From: Chitinophagaceae bacterium
GTDB taxonomy: Bacteria > Bacteroidota > Bacteroidia > Chitinophagales > Chitinophagaceae
NCBI GenBank assembly: GCA_016706055.1
Contig: JADJKL010000006.1
Location: forward strand, 336,573-400,572
Direction of reading: 5' to 3'
Length of the DNA: 64,000 nucleotides
Part shown: positions 31,613-45,091 of the stretch, one piece after another
Position numbering within the stretch: the first letter of the stretch is position 1
How the letters are laid out: the number at the start of each line of letters is the position of its first letter
Notes under the pieces: model-generated
The model's database searches: none
Told to the model about the DNA's origin: nothing
What the model saw: only the letters and a program-made list of their open reading frames with translations
Made by a program: the position numbers and the translations under genes

Positions 31613-32738
31613 ATGAATTCAATTAAGTATATGAACAGCCGGTTTCGATTAAATAGAATAAAAATTGATTTTGTTTCCTGGTACGTATGTAAAAGAATTC
31701 GATGGCTGGAGAGGAGTCGGAATTATATTTGTTGTCGCAGCCCACTATGTTCCAAATCTTTTTATGGGATCATGGATATTTATGGAAATGTTTTTTGTTA
31801 TGAGTGGCTTCCTTATAACTGGAATATTAATGGATTCAAAAAATAAGAAAGGATATTATAAAAGATTTATGTACAGAAGGGTTTTACGAGTTTTTCCTTT
31901 GTATTACTTAAGCCTTATTTTACTATTTTTTATTATACCAAATTCATGGATTGATCTTTCATATTATCGTCAAAATCAAGCTTGGTTTTGGCTATATCAA
32001 GAAAATTGGTTGTTTTCATTAGAAGGTTTGCATCCTTCAAAAGCTTTAAATCATTTTTGGTCGTTGGCTATCGAGGAGCAATTTTATATTGTCTGGCCAT
32101 TGTTTGTGTTGATTTTTTCGACGAAATCATTAATACGATTTTGCATATTTCTTTTTTTCTTCAGCATCCTTTTTCGAAATACTGGAACGCAACTTGGATT
32201 TTTAAATCCACCTTTTCCTTATATGGCATCTTTAGGTAGAATGGAAGGCATTGTTCTTGGTGGTATAATTGCAGCATTGGTTAGAACCGATAAATCTATA
32301 CTTGAAAAAATTGCTTACCCTGTAACTATTATTTCAGGAATATTATCTTTTTCAGTATTCTGTTATGCTAGAACAATGCACATGGATTATAGCATTAATT
32401 ACCAAATAAATTATACACTTGTTGATATTTTCTTTTCGGTATGATTGTATTGACTCTTTGTAAATCGAGCTTATTTTATTAAAAAAATATTTAATATTCC
32501 TCTAATTTCAAAATTGGGAATAATGTCATATTGTATTTATATTTTTCATCATCCCATTCATGTAATTACAAATTATAATTTTCTCGATTTTTTTATTAAA
32601 CAAACTGGTAATGAATCACTTGGAAAACTGATATGTGTTTTTATCGCTTTTTGCATAACAGTACCGGTTGTTTATGTTATTCACAAAAAAGTGGAAATCC
32701 CATTTTGGAAGCTAAAGAATGCCACAAGAATTAAGTAA
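31613..32738 (+). CDS. Acyltransferase 3 family membrane protein (sugar O-acyltransferase), frameshifted
   Basis: Ten-helix OafA-type acyltransferase of about 375 residues when joined. The catalytic opening is FDGWRGVGIIFVVAAHY with the His, followed by FFVMSGFLIT, YKRFMYRRVLRVFP and NHFWSLAIEEQFYIVWP. Frame changes lie near 31,675 (before GTYVKEFDG) and as a compensating pair near 32,440 and 32,465, where two in-frame stops occur; the repaired text reads GMIVLTL then AYFIKK. The C-terminal helix block MSYCIYIFHHPI is intact. It likely acetylates the exopolysaccharide subunit. Confidence 0.82.
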
Positions 32739-33032
32739 GAATTAGATTATTATGTTAATAACTATAAAATATTTATTAATAAAAATTCTTCGGAAAATAT
32801 ACAAATACCAAATAATAGTGTAACTTGCAGCAAATCTGAAACACAGATTAATAAGCCTTATTTCTTCCAACCTCCCCTGAATTTCCTTCAAAAATCCCTG
32901 TTCGCTACAGCTAAGCCAATGAATTCATGTATTATACAATATGTGTTTTTTACGGGCTTTGAAAATCCTATTTAATTGATTAAAGTTTTTAACGTAGTTC
33001 CTTTTTTACTTCAGGACTTAATAAAAAAAAAT
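32739..33032. other. AT-rich gap inside the exopolysaccharide run
   Basis: 294 bases with no coding signal. It separates the acyltransferase from the secreted esterase and is the longest gap inside the plus-strand run, so the esterase may have its own promoter. No clear motif found. Confidence 0.4.
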
Positions 33033-36000
33033 ATGAAAACGGCAAATTTCAGGGTAAGTATTATCCTTTCTTGCATAGTATTATTCTTTAATACTGTATT
33101 ATCAGCGCAAACAGGTGTTTTGGATCCGAATGACCCGATTGTTATTTACAATCCGAGTAGTTACTCCACCAGCTAATACGCTGGCAAAATGGGTGAAAAC
33201 AAACCGACTAAGTTGGAACTCAACTAGTTTTAAGTGTTACTATTATAATGGAATACAGTTCCGATTGAAATTCCCGAAATCTTATGTTCCAGGGAATGGT
33301 AAAACATACCCGTTATATTTGTTTTTTCATGGAGTTGGAGAAAAGGGAACTATTTATGATAACGAATTTCAACTATTTCATGGCGGGCAAACGCATAGAG
33401 ATGCTGTAGATAATGATAAATTTGACGGATTTCTTTTGTATCCACAAACCTCTTCAGCTTCTGGTGGCTGGAATAATAATCAGTTAGATGTTATGGCTAA
33501 TCTGATAAATAATTATCTTATTCCACAGGTTCAGGTTGATCCGTTTCGTGTAAACGTAAATGGACTTTCTGGCGGTGGTGGTGCTACTTGGGGTTTTATG
33601 GTACGACATCCTACTCTGACCGCTGGAGATCTTCCTATGAGCGGAGCTTCTATTCAAAATGTTGGAGAAGTGGCAAATATCAAGTATAATGCTTTCTGGA
33701 TTTCAAATGGAGGGTTAGACGGATCCCCTTCGCCTTACACTGTAAATCAGGTCATAAATGAATGTATAAATCAAGGTGCTAATTACAGACATACAGAGTA
33801 TCCAAATTTAGGACATGGAGTTTGGAATACATTTTGGGCAGAACCTGATTATTTCCCATACATGCTATCAACTCATAAAGCGAATCCTTGGCCAAGATAT
33901 GGTCGTACTGAGTTTTGTGTTGGAGATGTTATTAATGTAACTATTGGTGTAACAGCAGGATTTGATGGGTATGAATGGCGGAAAAATGGTGTTTTGATTA
34001 ATGGTGCTAATTCAAGTACAATTCAAACAACGACTACAGGTACATTTGATTGTAGAGTAAAAAAGGGAACTCAATGGTCTGTATGGTCTCCAATTCCAGT
34101 AGTTATTAAATATAAAACGTCTACTATCTCCCCTGATATTCAAGTGACCGGACTTGCAAGTAATGTACTTCCTTCATTGGACGGGAAAACTACTGTCAAT
34201 TTACAAGTTCCAACAGGTTATACGAGTTATGTTTGGCAAAAATTGAATCCTACTACAACATTACCAAATAATGGAAATACTGTTACAGGTGCAACTATAG
34301 GATCATACCAGGTTAAAGTGACTGAACAATATGGTTGCTCAAGTAGCTTCTCAAATGTATTTAATGTTGTCGATGCTAATGGAGCTGATGGGCCACCTGC
34401 GCCAACTACTCTTACAGCTACTGCGCTTTCTCAAACAAAAATCAGGTTAATTGGAGTTTGGCACAAAATCCTGCTTTTGTAGAAACCAAGTTTGAAGTTT
34501 ATCAGTCATTAGAACCTAATGGTCCTTTACATTAATAGGATTTGCACCTCAAAGGGCTGACTCATTTGCTGTTAATAACCTTTCACCGAATGTCAGATAT
34601 TATTATAAAATAAGAGCTATAAATAATACAGCAGCTTCTGGTGGCACAAGTGTAGCTAGTGCATTAACTTTTTCAGATAACGAAGCTCCTACACCTCCGG
34701 GAAATCTAAGAACCGGTGATGTAAGTCAGTCTTCTGTTACTTTATTATGGGATCCTTCTTATGATGCTTCAGGAATTTCCGCTTATGATATTTATGTAAA
34801 TGGACATGTTGCATATACAATTAATGGTGACCAAAATGAGTTCGCTGTGTACAATTTAATAAATGCGCAGTACAACACTTTTGTAGTAAAAGCTAGGGAT
34901 ATTGCCGGAAATATTTCGTCTCCTAGTAATCAGGTGGTTGCTGCTGCAGCATTTTCTGGACTGCATTATAAATATTACACATTTACAGGAACCTGGAATA
35001 ACTTACCAGATTTTAATACGTTAGTTCCGGATTTTACAGGTAATGACGTAAACGTTTCAATTGCCAATAGTCCGAATGGAGATAACTTTGCATATTTATG
35101 GGAAGGATTCATTACAGCACCCTCTACGGGGAATTATTATTTCAGAACGACTTCTGATGATGGAAGTAGATTATATCTGGGAACTGCAGGTGGCACTGGA
35201 TCTCCATATGGTTATAGTGTTGTTCCTAAAGTAAATAATGATGGTCTTCATGGAACAGCGACAGTTACATCAAGTGCTGTTTATCTTGTTCAGGGTGAAA
35301 CATATCCTATTGCTATTACTTTTTATGAGCAAGGTGGTGGGGAAAATATGAGTATTACTTGGAGAACCCCAACAAATTCTAATTATGTGTCTGTTCCTAA
35401 TAGTGCATTTATACAAAATGTTTCTGCACCAGGTAATTTACCAAATGCACCATCTAGTTTAACGGCTACAGCTGTTTCAGCTAAGAAAATTGTTTTGAAT
35501 TGGACAGATAATAGTAATGATGAGAATGGCTTTGAGATTTATCGTTCTACAACTTCTGATGGAGACTATGTTATCGCTGGAACAGTTGGTTCAGACGTTA
35601 CTACATATAGTGATTCTTCACTTCAGCCGTCTACGCAATATTATTATAAGCTAAAATCTATAAATGCAAGCGGTAGCTCAGCACTAATACCATCTGCTAG
35701 TTATCAGGCATTATGGAATTTTAATAATAATTATAATGATGAGTCTGGTCAAAACCACACATTATCGCCAAATAATTCGCCGACGTTTAGTACAGACAGG
35801 CAAGAAGGCTCTCATTCTGTGGATCTTAATGGAAGCAATGAGGATATGACTGTCAATACATCATCAGGCGACTATTTAAGAGGTGGCTATAATTCTAAAA
35901 CAGTGTCTTTCTGGATGAATGCTGATGTAACCAGTAGTGGTTCAACAAGGCTGGGAGTTTTTGATTTTGGAGGTAGTGACGACGGGTTGGCAATGTATAT

Positions 36001-38760
36001 ACAAAGTAATAATTTATACGCAGGTGTAGCAGGTAATAATACAAGAAGAAGTATTTCAACTTCAATTAGCACAGGCTGGAATCATATTGCATTAGTCTAT
36101 AGTGGCAATACGTTAAGGCTCTATAAAAATGGAATTCAGGTTGCTTCAAATACTAACTTGGGCTTTTCATCAGTAGGTACTACAAGTAACGCTTCCATGA
36201 TTGGAGATGATAATAGTTCTACTGCATTTAGTACAAGTACTTCCTATTTTGGCCAGTTTAACGGACGATTTGACAATTTTGCGGTTATAAGGGATGCGCT
36301 TAGCCAATCTGATATTGCTAGTCTGATGAATAATGGTACTTATGGTACCGTCTCTGCTACAACTTTAGTATTACCAGCATTACCTGCTACACCAACAAAT
36401 TTGAATGGTGTTGCGAATGGACCTGATAAGATTGATCTTTCCTGGACTAATAATGCAGCAGTAGTTGCTAAATATGAAGTATGGCGTTCTCCAGTTACAA
36501 ATGCCAATTATGAATTGGCTGCAACGTTAAGCGGCATAGTTCAGATATATAACGACAATTCTTTATTGTATAATACTACTTATTATTATAAAGTTCGAGC
36601 AATTAACGAGGCAGGTAATTCTGAGTATAGTAATGAGATTAATGTAACTACAACAACGAATCCTGTTACAATAGTTACATTGAATTCGATATCAACACAG
36701 AATATTGTAAATGACGATGATGTGAATTTAAATCTTGTAGCAACTACTAATTTAGGTTCCACAATCACCTATTCAAGTGCAAATCTTCCTTCTTTTGCCA
36801 CTTTGGTTTCAAACCCAAATAACACCGGAACCATTAATTTTAAACCTAAAGGGAATGATTTGGGAACCTATAATATTACTGTAACTGCCACAGATAATTA
36901 TGGTGGAAATAATTCGAAGGCATTTACCTTAAATGTTAATGGAAAAAATCAGGTAACCATTAATCTTAATTTCAATCAGGCATTGCCACAAGCTGCTCCT
37001 TGGAATAATACGAATAGTGCTCCGGTAGCAAATCTTACTGTTAATAATTTAAAAGATAACAACAATAATAATACAACTGTTGGGTTTAATCTTATGACAG
37101 GAATGGTAGGTTCATATTCAAATGCTGTAACCACAAATAATAACAGTGGGGTATTCCAGACAATGTATTAAAGACAATGTATTTTACATCAGTCGGAACA
37201 CCGATTCAATATCGCATTACTGGTTTGGCACAGAATAAAAAATATAGCTTTATTATTCATGGAGGTTATCCTTGGACGGTACAACAACAAAATACATCTG
37301 GAACTTTAATAGGAAATTACTCTGTTGGAACTAAGACAGCTTCGCTTGATGCAGCTAACAATACGAGTCAAACTGTTCGATTCAACAACCTATCGCCAGA
37401 TGCAAGTGGAAATATAATAGTGACACTGCAGAAAGCCCCAGGTGCAGGATATGTTATAATCAATGCTATGCAGATTTTATCGTATGATGATTCTCAGGCA
37501 GCGATAACTTTCAATCCTCCTTATTCTGTAAAAGCAGTTGGTGCATCTAATAGCCAAATAAAACTTACCTGGCAGAATTTGGCTGAAACAAGAACGGGGA
37601 TTGAAATTTGGAGAAGTACTACACCAAACGGTACATACACATTGAGAAGTGCAATGAGTTCAAATAGTGTTACATATACAGATAACGGACTTGCAACTGG
37701 AAGTACTTTCTTTTACAAACTGAGATCTGTTAACAATGCAGTGTATTCAGGTTTTACTAGTCCTGTAGGAGCTTCTACAATTTCATATGTTGTTAAGTTG
37801 AATATGAATTCTCAGGCTGTATTATCACAATCGCCACCATGGAACAATTTGAATACATTGACTTATAGTGGATTTAGTTTTGAAAATATGATTAATACAC
37901 AGGAACAAGCCACCGGCATTAATTTTAATGTTTTGGATAATTTTACAAGTTTCCATGATGGAGTTGGAATCAATACAGGTAATAATTCGGGAGTGGTACC
38001 GGATAATGTAATGAGAACTCTATATTATATGGCTGGTGGGGATTCATCAAGATTTACATTTACAGGTCTAAATAGAACACAAGTTTATAACATTGAGTTT
38101 TACGGCGGATCCACATTCCCTTATGAAGCATTAAGCCGATACCAGATAGGAAGCGAAGTTGTTGAATTAAGCTGTTTAAATAACACCACACAAACAGTGA
38201 CGATATATAATGTTAAACCTGACTCGACTGGTAAAATAACAGTGAGGTTTTTTACACCTAGTATGTATTCTTTCTTAAATGCAATAATGATACATGGAAT
38301 GCCATCATCGGATATTGTAGCTCAAAATGCACAAGGAGTGCCAGGATCGCAATCTGTAATGTCAAATATTTTGATTACTTCAACAGAATCAGTGGAAAAT
38401 GACAATTCTCAGCCTATTGTTACTCAGCAAAGAGGATCAACTTCAGAAGGGCAAATAATTGAAGTGAATAATGATGATCAGGTTGTCTATGATTTTAAAG
38501 TGTATCCAAATCCATTTGTGGATCAAATTAATATTAATTTAAATTTCTTGGAAAATGCCTCAGTCTTTTCAGTAGTACTATCAGATTTTACTGGAAGACA
38601 GTTAATGGTTAAAGATTTCAGGAATGTGTCAAAGGGTAACTGGAGACATACAATTCAATTGAATAGAAATTTGCCAGCTGGAATTTATTTTCTAAATTTC
38701 ATTGGATTACCTGGGGAAAGAACGAAAAATATAAAGCTAATTAAAGGGAAATCATTCTAA
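33033..38760 (+). CDS. Giant T9SS-secreted esterase with FN3, PA14 and LamG-type modules, frameshifted
   Basis: About 1,910 residues joined. The start at 33,033 gives a signal peptide (to VLSAQ). An alpha/beta-hydrolase esterase domain covers 33,200-33,900: LFFHGVGEKG (oxyanion region), nucleophile Ser in NGLSGGGG, and His in NLGHGVW. Then follow an Ig-like region, FN3 units, a PA14 domain (34,960-35,440: YLWEGFITAPSTGNYYFRTTSDDGSR), FN3, a LamG/concanavalin-like domain (35,700-36,350), further FN3, two copies of a WNN-containing malectin-like unit (36,960-37,490; 37,790-38,310) and a T9SS sorting domain (VYPNPFVDQ onward). Breaks near 33,150, 34,450, 34,530 and 37,158 each mend with one base. 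Probably a surface enzyme acting on an ester-bearing glycan. Confidence 0.8.
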
Positions 38761-38789
38761 AATTTAGCAATGCATTAAATTTAGTAGGG

Positions 38790-38819
38790 CCGGTAAGAAA
38801 TTACCGGTTCTATAATTTT
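38790..38819 (+). terminator. Hairpin after the secreted esterase gene
   Basis: Stem CCGGTAA (38790-38796), loop GAAA, TTACCGG (38801-38807), followed by an AT-rich but not uniform tail TTCTATAATTTT. It may end or attenuate transcription between the esterase and the chain-length gene. Confidence 0.5.
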
Positions 38820-38848
38820 ACAACTAAAGGATTCTATAAAAAATTAAA

Positions 38849-41056
38849 ATGGATATTTCCTATATTTTCAAGGTTATTTTAAAGCGTAAATGGATTATTA
38901 TATTATGTACTTTGATCGCAATGATAAGTGCATTTTTCTTTACTGCGAACCTAAAGAAAGGGTATAAGTCGATTGCTCAGCTTTCTACCGGTTTTACTGA
39001 AAGTGAAACAACAGATCCTACTAAAGGGGTGAATTTTTTGCAAAGCGAACTTCGTTTTAATAATGCCATAGAAAATATCACTTCCCCAAAAGTTTTAAGT
39101 CTCGTTTCCTATAGTCTTTTATTGCATGATTTAATAAAAACAGAGGAGTCGTTTACTAGAATAAGTGATTCAAGGCTAGACTCTAATAAACTTAAAGAGA
39201 AACTTTGATTGTCAGGCTTACTGGATTGTTAGATTCAATGAAAATGTTATCCTCTGCTGAGCCAGAGGGAAAAAGATTTTAGGTTTTTTGAGGATATTAA
39301 AATATAACATTGAATCAATCTCAGGCAGTTTAAAAGTTAATAGATTTCAAAAATCTGATTATATTAATATTGACTACACTTCTGGGAATCCTTTTTTGTC
39401 TTCTTATGTTGTAAACACTTTATGTAAAGAATTTAAACGATATTATGAGCAAAATGAAACAATAAGAACTAGCCTATCTATTACAAGTTTGGATTCACTC
39501 GTAAAGCAAAAAAAAGCTATTCTAGATCAGAAGCAGTTGGCTAAGCAACAATTCATGTCAGGCACGGGTACATTGGATCCCAGCCTTGAGGGGTCATCTA
39601 AACTTAGTCAAATAAATTCTTTAGAAGCTCAATTGATAAATGAAAAAGGTATTTTTCAAAGCCAGTCATTTAAAGTGCAGGAATTAAAAAAGTTAATTCA
39701 AGATTTGAAAAATAAAGTCTCAAGTACAAATCAAAATGGGTCAAATGTAAGTACTATCAATTCTAACACTGAATATATAGTACTACGTAAACAGTATAAT
39801 GATCTATATAATGAGTATATCAAAAATGGAGGATCTGATGCAGAGATGAAAAAAAGACTGGATAAGATTTCCCAGGACATGGTTAATCTTAATTTGAAGG
39901 AGGGTATAGCCAAGAACCCAACAAATAATGACGGTCAGAATTTGGATCAATTAATACAGAAAAGTATTGATGCCAGCGCAGAAATGGAAGCTTCAAGATC
40001 AAAAATTGGAACAATTGAAAGTATGCTACGACAACTAAAAGGAGGGATTAGCGGGATGGCCACTTCTACTGCTGCCGCAAAACAATTTGATAATGAAATA
40101 CAATTGGCCTATAATGAGTATACAGATGCGACTGAGCAATTAAATAATGCGTCAAGTTATTTTGAGACCAAGCCTGATAATTTTAAACAAACTTTATTTG
40201 GACAACCCGCTTTAAGACCAGAACCATCGAAAAGGTTAATGATATTGATTCTTTCCGGTCTTTTTGCCTTTTGTTTGGTGAGTATGATTATTATATTTAG
40301 AGAATTTTTGGATAATTCTATTAAAACTCCTTCACAGTTTTTGCGGTTATCGAATCTTACTTTATTAGGAACAGTAAATAAAATAAAGCTCAATAAAAAA
40401 AGTTTACTTGAAAGGATTTCAAATTTTGATGATGAAGAAAAAAGCCGGGATAATCTTTTTCTTGAATTAATGCGAAAGATTCGATACGAAATAGAAAGTA
40501 GCGGAAAAAAAGTATTTTTATTTACAAGTACCGAACCACAGCAAGGTAAAACAGCATTAATTCAGGCAATTTCCTATATTTTGCATTTAGGTAAAAAGCG
40601 AGTTTTGATTATCGATACAAATTTTGTAATAATGATTTAACAATTGGAATCAACGCAAAACCTGAACTTGAAAAACTAGAGATTACTGATAACTTAATAA
40701 ACATGGCGGAAATTAAGTCTCTTATTACGCCAACATTTGTTAGTGGAATAGATATAATAGGATGCCAGGGAGGAGATTACACCCCGTCCGAAATACTTCC
40801 CAGAAATCATCTTTTGAAATATCTTAATCAGTTACTAAATGATTATGATTTTATTTTCATGGAAGGAGCTCCTTTAAATGGATTTACTGATACAAAAGAA
40901 CTTCTTCAGTTTGCGGATGGCATGATTGCGGTGTTCTCAGCGGAAAAGAGTTTTTCTGCAGCCGATAAAGAATCAATAAAATTTCTAAGTGAAAATAGAG
41001 ACAAATTTCTTGGAGTTATTTTGAATAAGGTTGAAGGTGAAAATCTTGATTTTTAA
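38849..41056 (+). CDS. Wzc-like polysaccharide co-polymerase with ATPase domain, frameshifted
   Basis: About 735 residues joined. A Wzz domain begins MDISYIFKVILKRKWIIILC with the first membrane helix; a long coiled-coil region (39,470-40,150) follows; the second helix is MILILSGLFAFCLVSMIIIF, next to the Pro-rich PALRPEPSKR. The cytosolic ATPase has Walker A FTSTEPQQGKTAL, Walker A' VLIIDTNF and, near 40,850, YDFIFMEGAPL. Breaks lie near 39,207-39,285 and 40,625. The protein ends GENLDF without the tyrosine cluster normal in BY-kinases, so autophosphorylation control may be absent. It should set chain length and couple polymerisation to export. Confidence 0.82.
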
Positions 41057-41068
41057 GAGTTAAGTAAT

Positions 41069-42102
41069 ATGAATCGTTCAAATGAAGATGCTAAAAAACT
41101 ATATCGTATATCTTGGGTTGATCATGCCAGGGGGTTTGCAATAATTCTCGTTGTTTACAGACACATAGTTGTTGGGATGAGGCGTTCAGGAATTTTCGTT
41201 AGTGATTTAATGTATTCTTCACAAGAGGTATTCTATAATTTTAGAATGCCCATCTTTTTTATTCTTTCAGGTGTTTTTATTGCAAACTCTCTTCAGAAGA
41301 AATCCTATCCGGCTGTATTGAAGGATCGTACATTTACAATATTATATCCTTATTTAGTATGGGCTGTTATTTTAGTTAGCCTAGAGATGTTATTTTCAAA
41401 TGTTACTAATTCTAAAAGAGAGTGGGTAGATTTTACATATATAATTATTCAGCCGAGGGCTATTGATCATCTTTGGTATCTTTTTGCATTATTCAATACA
41501 ACATTACTTTATCTTTTTTTAAGTAAAATTATCAGATCCTTTTTAATTCATGGATTATTAACGTTGGTTTTGCATTGGCTTACTTTTACCTATTTACTGA
41601 AGGAGAGAGCTTGATTTCAGACGCTTTTTACTTTTATATTTATTTTTTCATTGGAACAATTTTGTCTCCTTATCTTTTGAGTAAAAGAAAGAGTGACATG
41701 ATTTTAAATGTAAATTATCTTTTATGGTTGTTACCTCTTTTCTTAGGTGGTCAATATTTTTGGTTTAAGAATTCAGAAAATATAGACAAATTCTACTTCT
41801 TATTCATTATCATTAATTTAATAGCTTGTTATGTAATTTACATTTTGTCTCACCATTTTGCTGAAAAAAAACAACTTAACTGGTTGTCTTATTTAGGAAA
41901 ATATTCATTGTATATTTATATCTTGCATGTGCCAATTGCAGCTATTTTTCGTATTATTTTTATCCGAAACAATATGACAGATACTCCATGGTTAGTTTTA
42001 GCCACATGTTGGTTTGCCGGGTTGCTTTTACCAATTGTAATAATAAGAGGGTTAAAAAAGTTTGGCATATTGTGGTTTTTTTCTTTAAAACCTAAACTAT
42101 GA
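41069..42102 (+). CDS. Acyltransferase 3 family protein (second in locus), frameshifted
   Basis: About 344 residues joined. The opening ISWVDHARGFAIILVVYRHIVV has the D-x-x-R-G and catalytic His of the family, then FYNFRMPIFFILSGVFI and LWYLFALFNTTLLYLF. The break is near 41,600 (ACTGAAGGAGAGAGC). This subgroup resembles fucose/rhamnose O-acetylases. With the first acyltransferase it implies two different acylations, or acylations at two sites, of the polymer. Its stop overlaps the next start in ATGA. Confidence 0.83.
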
Positions 42103-43465
42103 AAACTAATATCTTTAAAAGGTATTCATATTGGTTTAAATCTGCTAAATATACAGCGATACAAAAGTTTATTACTTTGGCGTTCGGAGTACTTTCTTTT
42201 ATTTTACTAACAAGACTGCTGGACCTGAGTTCTTTTGGCGAATGGGGTTTATTTCTGATTATAGCTGGTATTTGCGAAACTGCGAGAACTGCTTTAATCA
42301 AGAATGCATTTGTTCGATTTTCTAATCAGGTAAGCACAGATGAGCAGGCAAGCTTGCAAACGGCTGCTTTGTCTTGAGTTTCATAATTGCTTTTATTCTT
42401 TCCTTATTCTTATTCTTTTTTGCCAATATTTTTTCATACTACCTAAATGCTCCTGATTTAACAATTATGTTAAAATGGTTTGGGCTATCATTAATAGTAG
42501 GCACTTTATTTTCTCACACTGAAATTATTTTCACTTCTAGACTCGATTTTCGAGGTATTTGTTGGATTTACTGTTTAAGACAAGCACTACTATTTCTCCC
42601 AGTGTTAGTTTATTTTTTTTTTAATGCTAAAATTACTCCAGTAGGGCTATCAATTATTTATTTTTTGTCTGTATTTATTTCTTCTTTAGTTGGGCTTTGG
42701 TTTGGGCGAGGCTTACTGCATTTTAGCTTTATAAAATATAGAGAATGGATATTTAAAACATGGAGTTTTGGAAAATTTGTACTTTGGAATAATATAAGTT
42801 CCTTGCTTTTTCGCAGTACAGACAACTTTATTACTTCTAAATATTTTGGAACCACAGTAGCAGGACAATATAATGCTTGTCTACGAATTGGAAATCTGAT
42901 AGATCTGCCTTCACAGGTTTTGAGTGATATTTTGTATCCAAGAGCTGCTAAGTTTAGTGCTACTGATAAAAAGGAAATTAAAAATATATATGAGAAAAGT
43001 GTTGGTGCGAGCCTTGTTTTTTCCATCCCAGCACTAATTACGTTAATTCTTATTCCAGATATAGTTTTGGCTTTGCTGGCAGGTCATAAATTCATAATAG
43101 CAGCTAATATCTTACGAGTGACAGCTATTTTTGGTTTTATACTTCCTTTTTTAAAACAGTTTGGTACTGTCATGGATGCAACTGGTTCTCCCAAGGTTAA
43201 TTTCTTAGTAATGTTTTTTGCTTTTATAATTAATATTTTTGCAAACCTTGGCGGTGTTCATATTTGGGGACCAATTGGAGCGGCAATTGGCACCTTATTT
43301 ACATATTTTATTATATTTATTTTGACTCAAATTATTTTGTTTAATCGATTTGGGGTTAGTTTAAAAAAAATATTTAGTAACACTTTTTATTTTTATCGGT
43401 TAATATTTTCTCAAGGGAAGGCTTTTCTAAAATTATCTACTAAAATAGCAAATGATAAGGGTTAA
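42099..43465 (+). CDS. Polysaccharide flippase (Wzx type), frameshifted
   Basis: About 455 residues joined, nearly all in hydrophobic helices (12-14). ARTALIKNAFVRF, DNFITSKYFGTTVAGQYNACLRIGNL and LKQFGTVMDATGSPKVNF are typical MATE-fold polysaccharide transporter blocks. The break is near 42,375 (GCTTTGTCTTGAG). It should flip lipid-linked repeat units to the periplasmic face. The start overlaps the preceding stop by four bases, showing translational coupling. Confidence 0.88.
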
Positions 43466-43477
43466 ATAAATTTTACT

Positions 43478-43597
43478 ATGAGCTCAGATAACAATACAGA
43501 TAATAAATTTTCAAACGACAAAATTTTGGAAACCACAGTTACAATATTTGTGGCACTTGTTATTATTGGACTTATGATTAAAGTTGTTTTTTTCTAG
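43478..43597 (+). CDS. 39-residue single-helix membrane peptide
   Basis: ATG at 43,478, TAG at 43,595. An acidic/polar 17-residue head (MSSDNNTDNKFSNDK) precedes one hydrophobic helix (TVTIFVALVIIGLMIKVVFF). It starts 12 bases after the flippase stop and ends 13 bases before the polymerase start, on the same strand. Position and composition support a real gene; no family is recognised. Confidence 0.55.
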   Translation: MSSDNNTDNKFSNDKILETTVTIFVALVIIGLMIKVVFF

Positions 43598-43610
43598 TAC
43601 GAAAATTAGT

Positions 43611-45085
43611 ATGGACTTTTTAAATAAAAATAATAGACGTATTATAAACAGAAATGAACTGTTATTGACATTGGTTCTGTCGTTTATTTGTGTTATTTTA
43701 ATTTGGTTTTCAACAAGATCTGGTGGTGCTCAAAATCTATTTTTTGGAGTTGCAGGGATTATTGGAATTATTATACTTTTTCTTTCATTAATGAATCCAC
43801 TTATCGGGTTTTATATTTGTATAGTAAGCTCTTTTTTCATTTTTATTATTGTCAGATTTCTAAATAGTGATATACCATTAGTGAGTTTAATTGATGTAAT
43901 GGTGTATGTTGTTTTTATTGGAATCATGATCGATAAATTATTAAAAGAGAAAAATTTTGGAAGTCTTGTTCCAACCCGATCGTCTTCCTATATGGCCTGA
44001 TATTGATCTATTATTTGATTGAGTTTTTTAATCCGAATGCAATTTCAAAAGAGATTTACTTTTTGCTCTTCCGGAGATTTATAACCATACTCTTGTTTTT
44101 TTATTGTGCTATTCAGTTATTCACAACGTTTGAAAGGATTAAGCAATTCTTTAGAATAATTATATTTCTAGCAATTTTAGCAGCGGTCTATGGAGTGTTC
44201 CAGAAATGGTTTGGGATTCCTGCATTTGAAATTGCTTATTTTGAAAGAGGCGAAAACGGACCCTCTGGTTTAGGTATGTTGGATAATGGTGAATACAGGA
44301 TTCCGTCATTTGTATCGGATTGCACTGCTTTTGGATTATTAATGTCAGGGGTGCTTATTATTTTGCTCTCTATTGAGTTAAATTATAAGAGGCCTTACTA
44401 TGTAAAGGGTATGTTTATTTTTTTTATTGTGCTCATGGCTCTGGCCATGTCATATTCGGGTACAAGAACTGCTACTTTTATGCTTTTCGTTGAAGTTTGT
44501 TTATATATATTAATTACATCTACGAAGCGCAAAACAATATTATTTTCCTTTTTTTTTGCAATTGTACTCGGAGCTATTTTTTTCGCTCCTAGTTATGGTA
44601 ACAGCACATTAATTAGATTAAAATCTACTTTTGAAACTGAAGATGAATCACTTAAAGTAAGAGATGTAAACCGTAAATTTATACAGCCTTATATACATTC
44701 GCATCCTTTGGGTGGTGGGGTTGGATCTACTGGCGTAGTAAATATTAAATATAATACAGGACATCCTTTGGCAGGATTTCCTACCGATAGTGGGTTATTA
44801 GCAATGGCACTTGAGTTTGGGTGGATTGGCCTTATTTTACAATGTTTAACTTATTTTGTTACTTTACAGCAAGGTATTCGGGGTTATTTCCGAAGTAATA
44901 ATCAGAAGTTTAAATTGATATTTATGGCTTCAACGCTTTGTGTTTTTGGCTATGTAGTTGCTCAATATGCACAAATTGCGATAGGACAGATTCCTGGTGG
45001 ATTTTTGTTTTATGGATTAACTGCGATTATTATTAAACTCCGATATATAGATAAGAAGGAAAGTCAAAGTAAGATTATTAGTTAA
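43611..45085 (+). CDS. O-antigen polymerase/ligase-type membrane protein (Wzy-like), frameshifted
   Basis: About 490 residues joined, with 10-12 hydrophobic helices. The start at 43,611 (MDFLNKNNRR) is preferred over an upstream ATG overlapping the small peptide gene. The large periplasmic loop typical of the Wzy_C/WaaL superfamily lies at about 44,600-44,790 (HSHPLGGGVGSTG ... GFPTDSGLLAMALEFG), after the membrane block YSGTRTATFML. The break is near 43,998. In this locus it is most likely the polymerase joining repeat units. Confidence 0.83.
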
Positions 45086-45091
45086 AATAAA

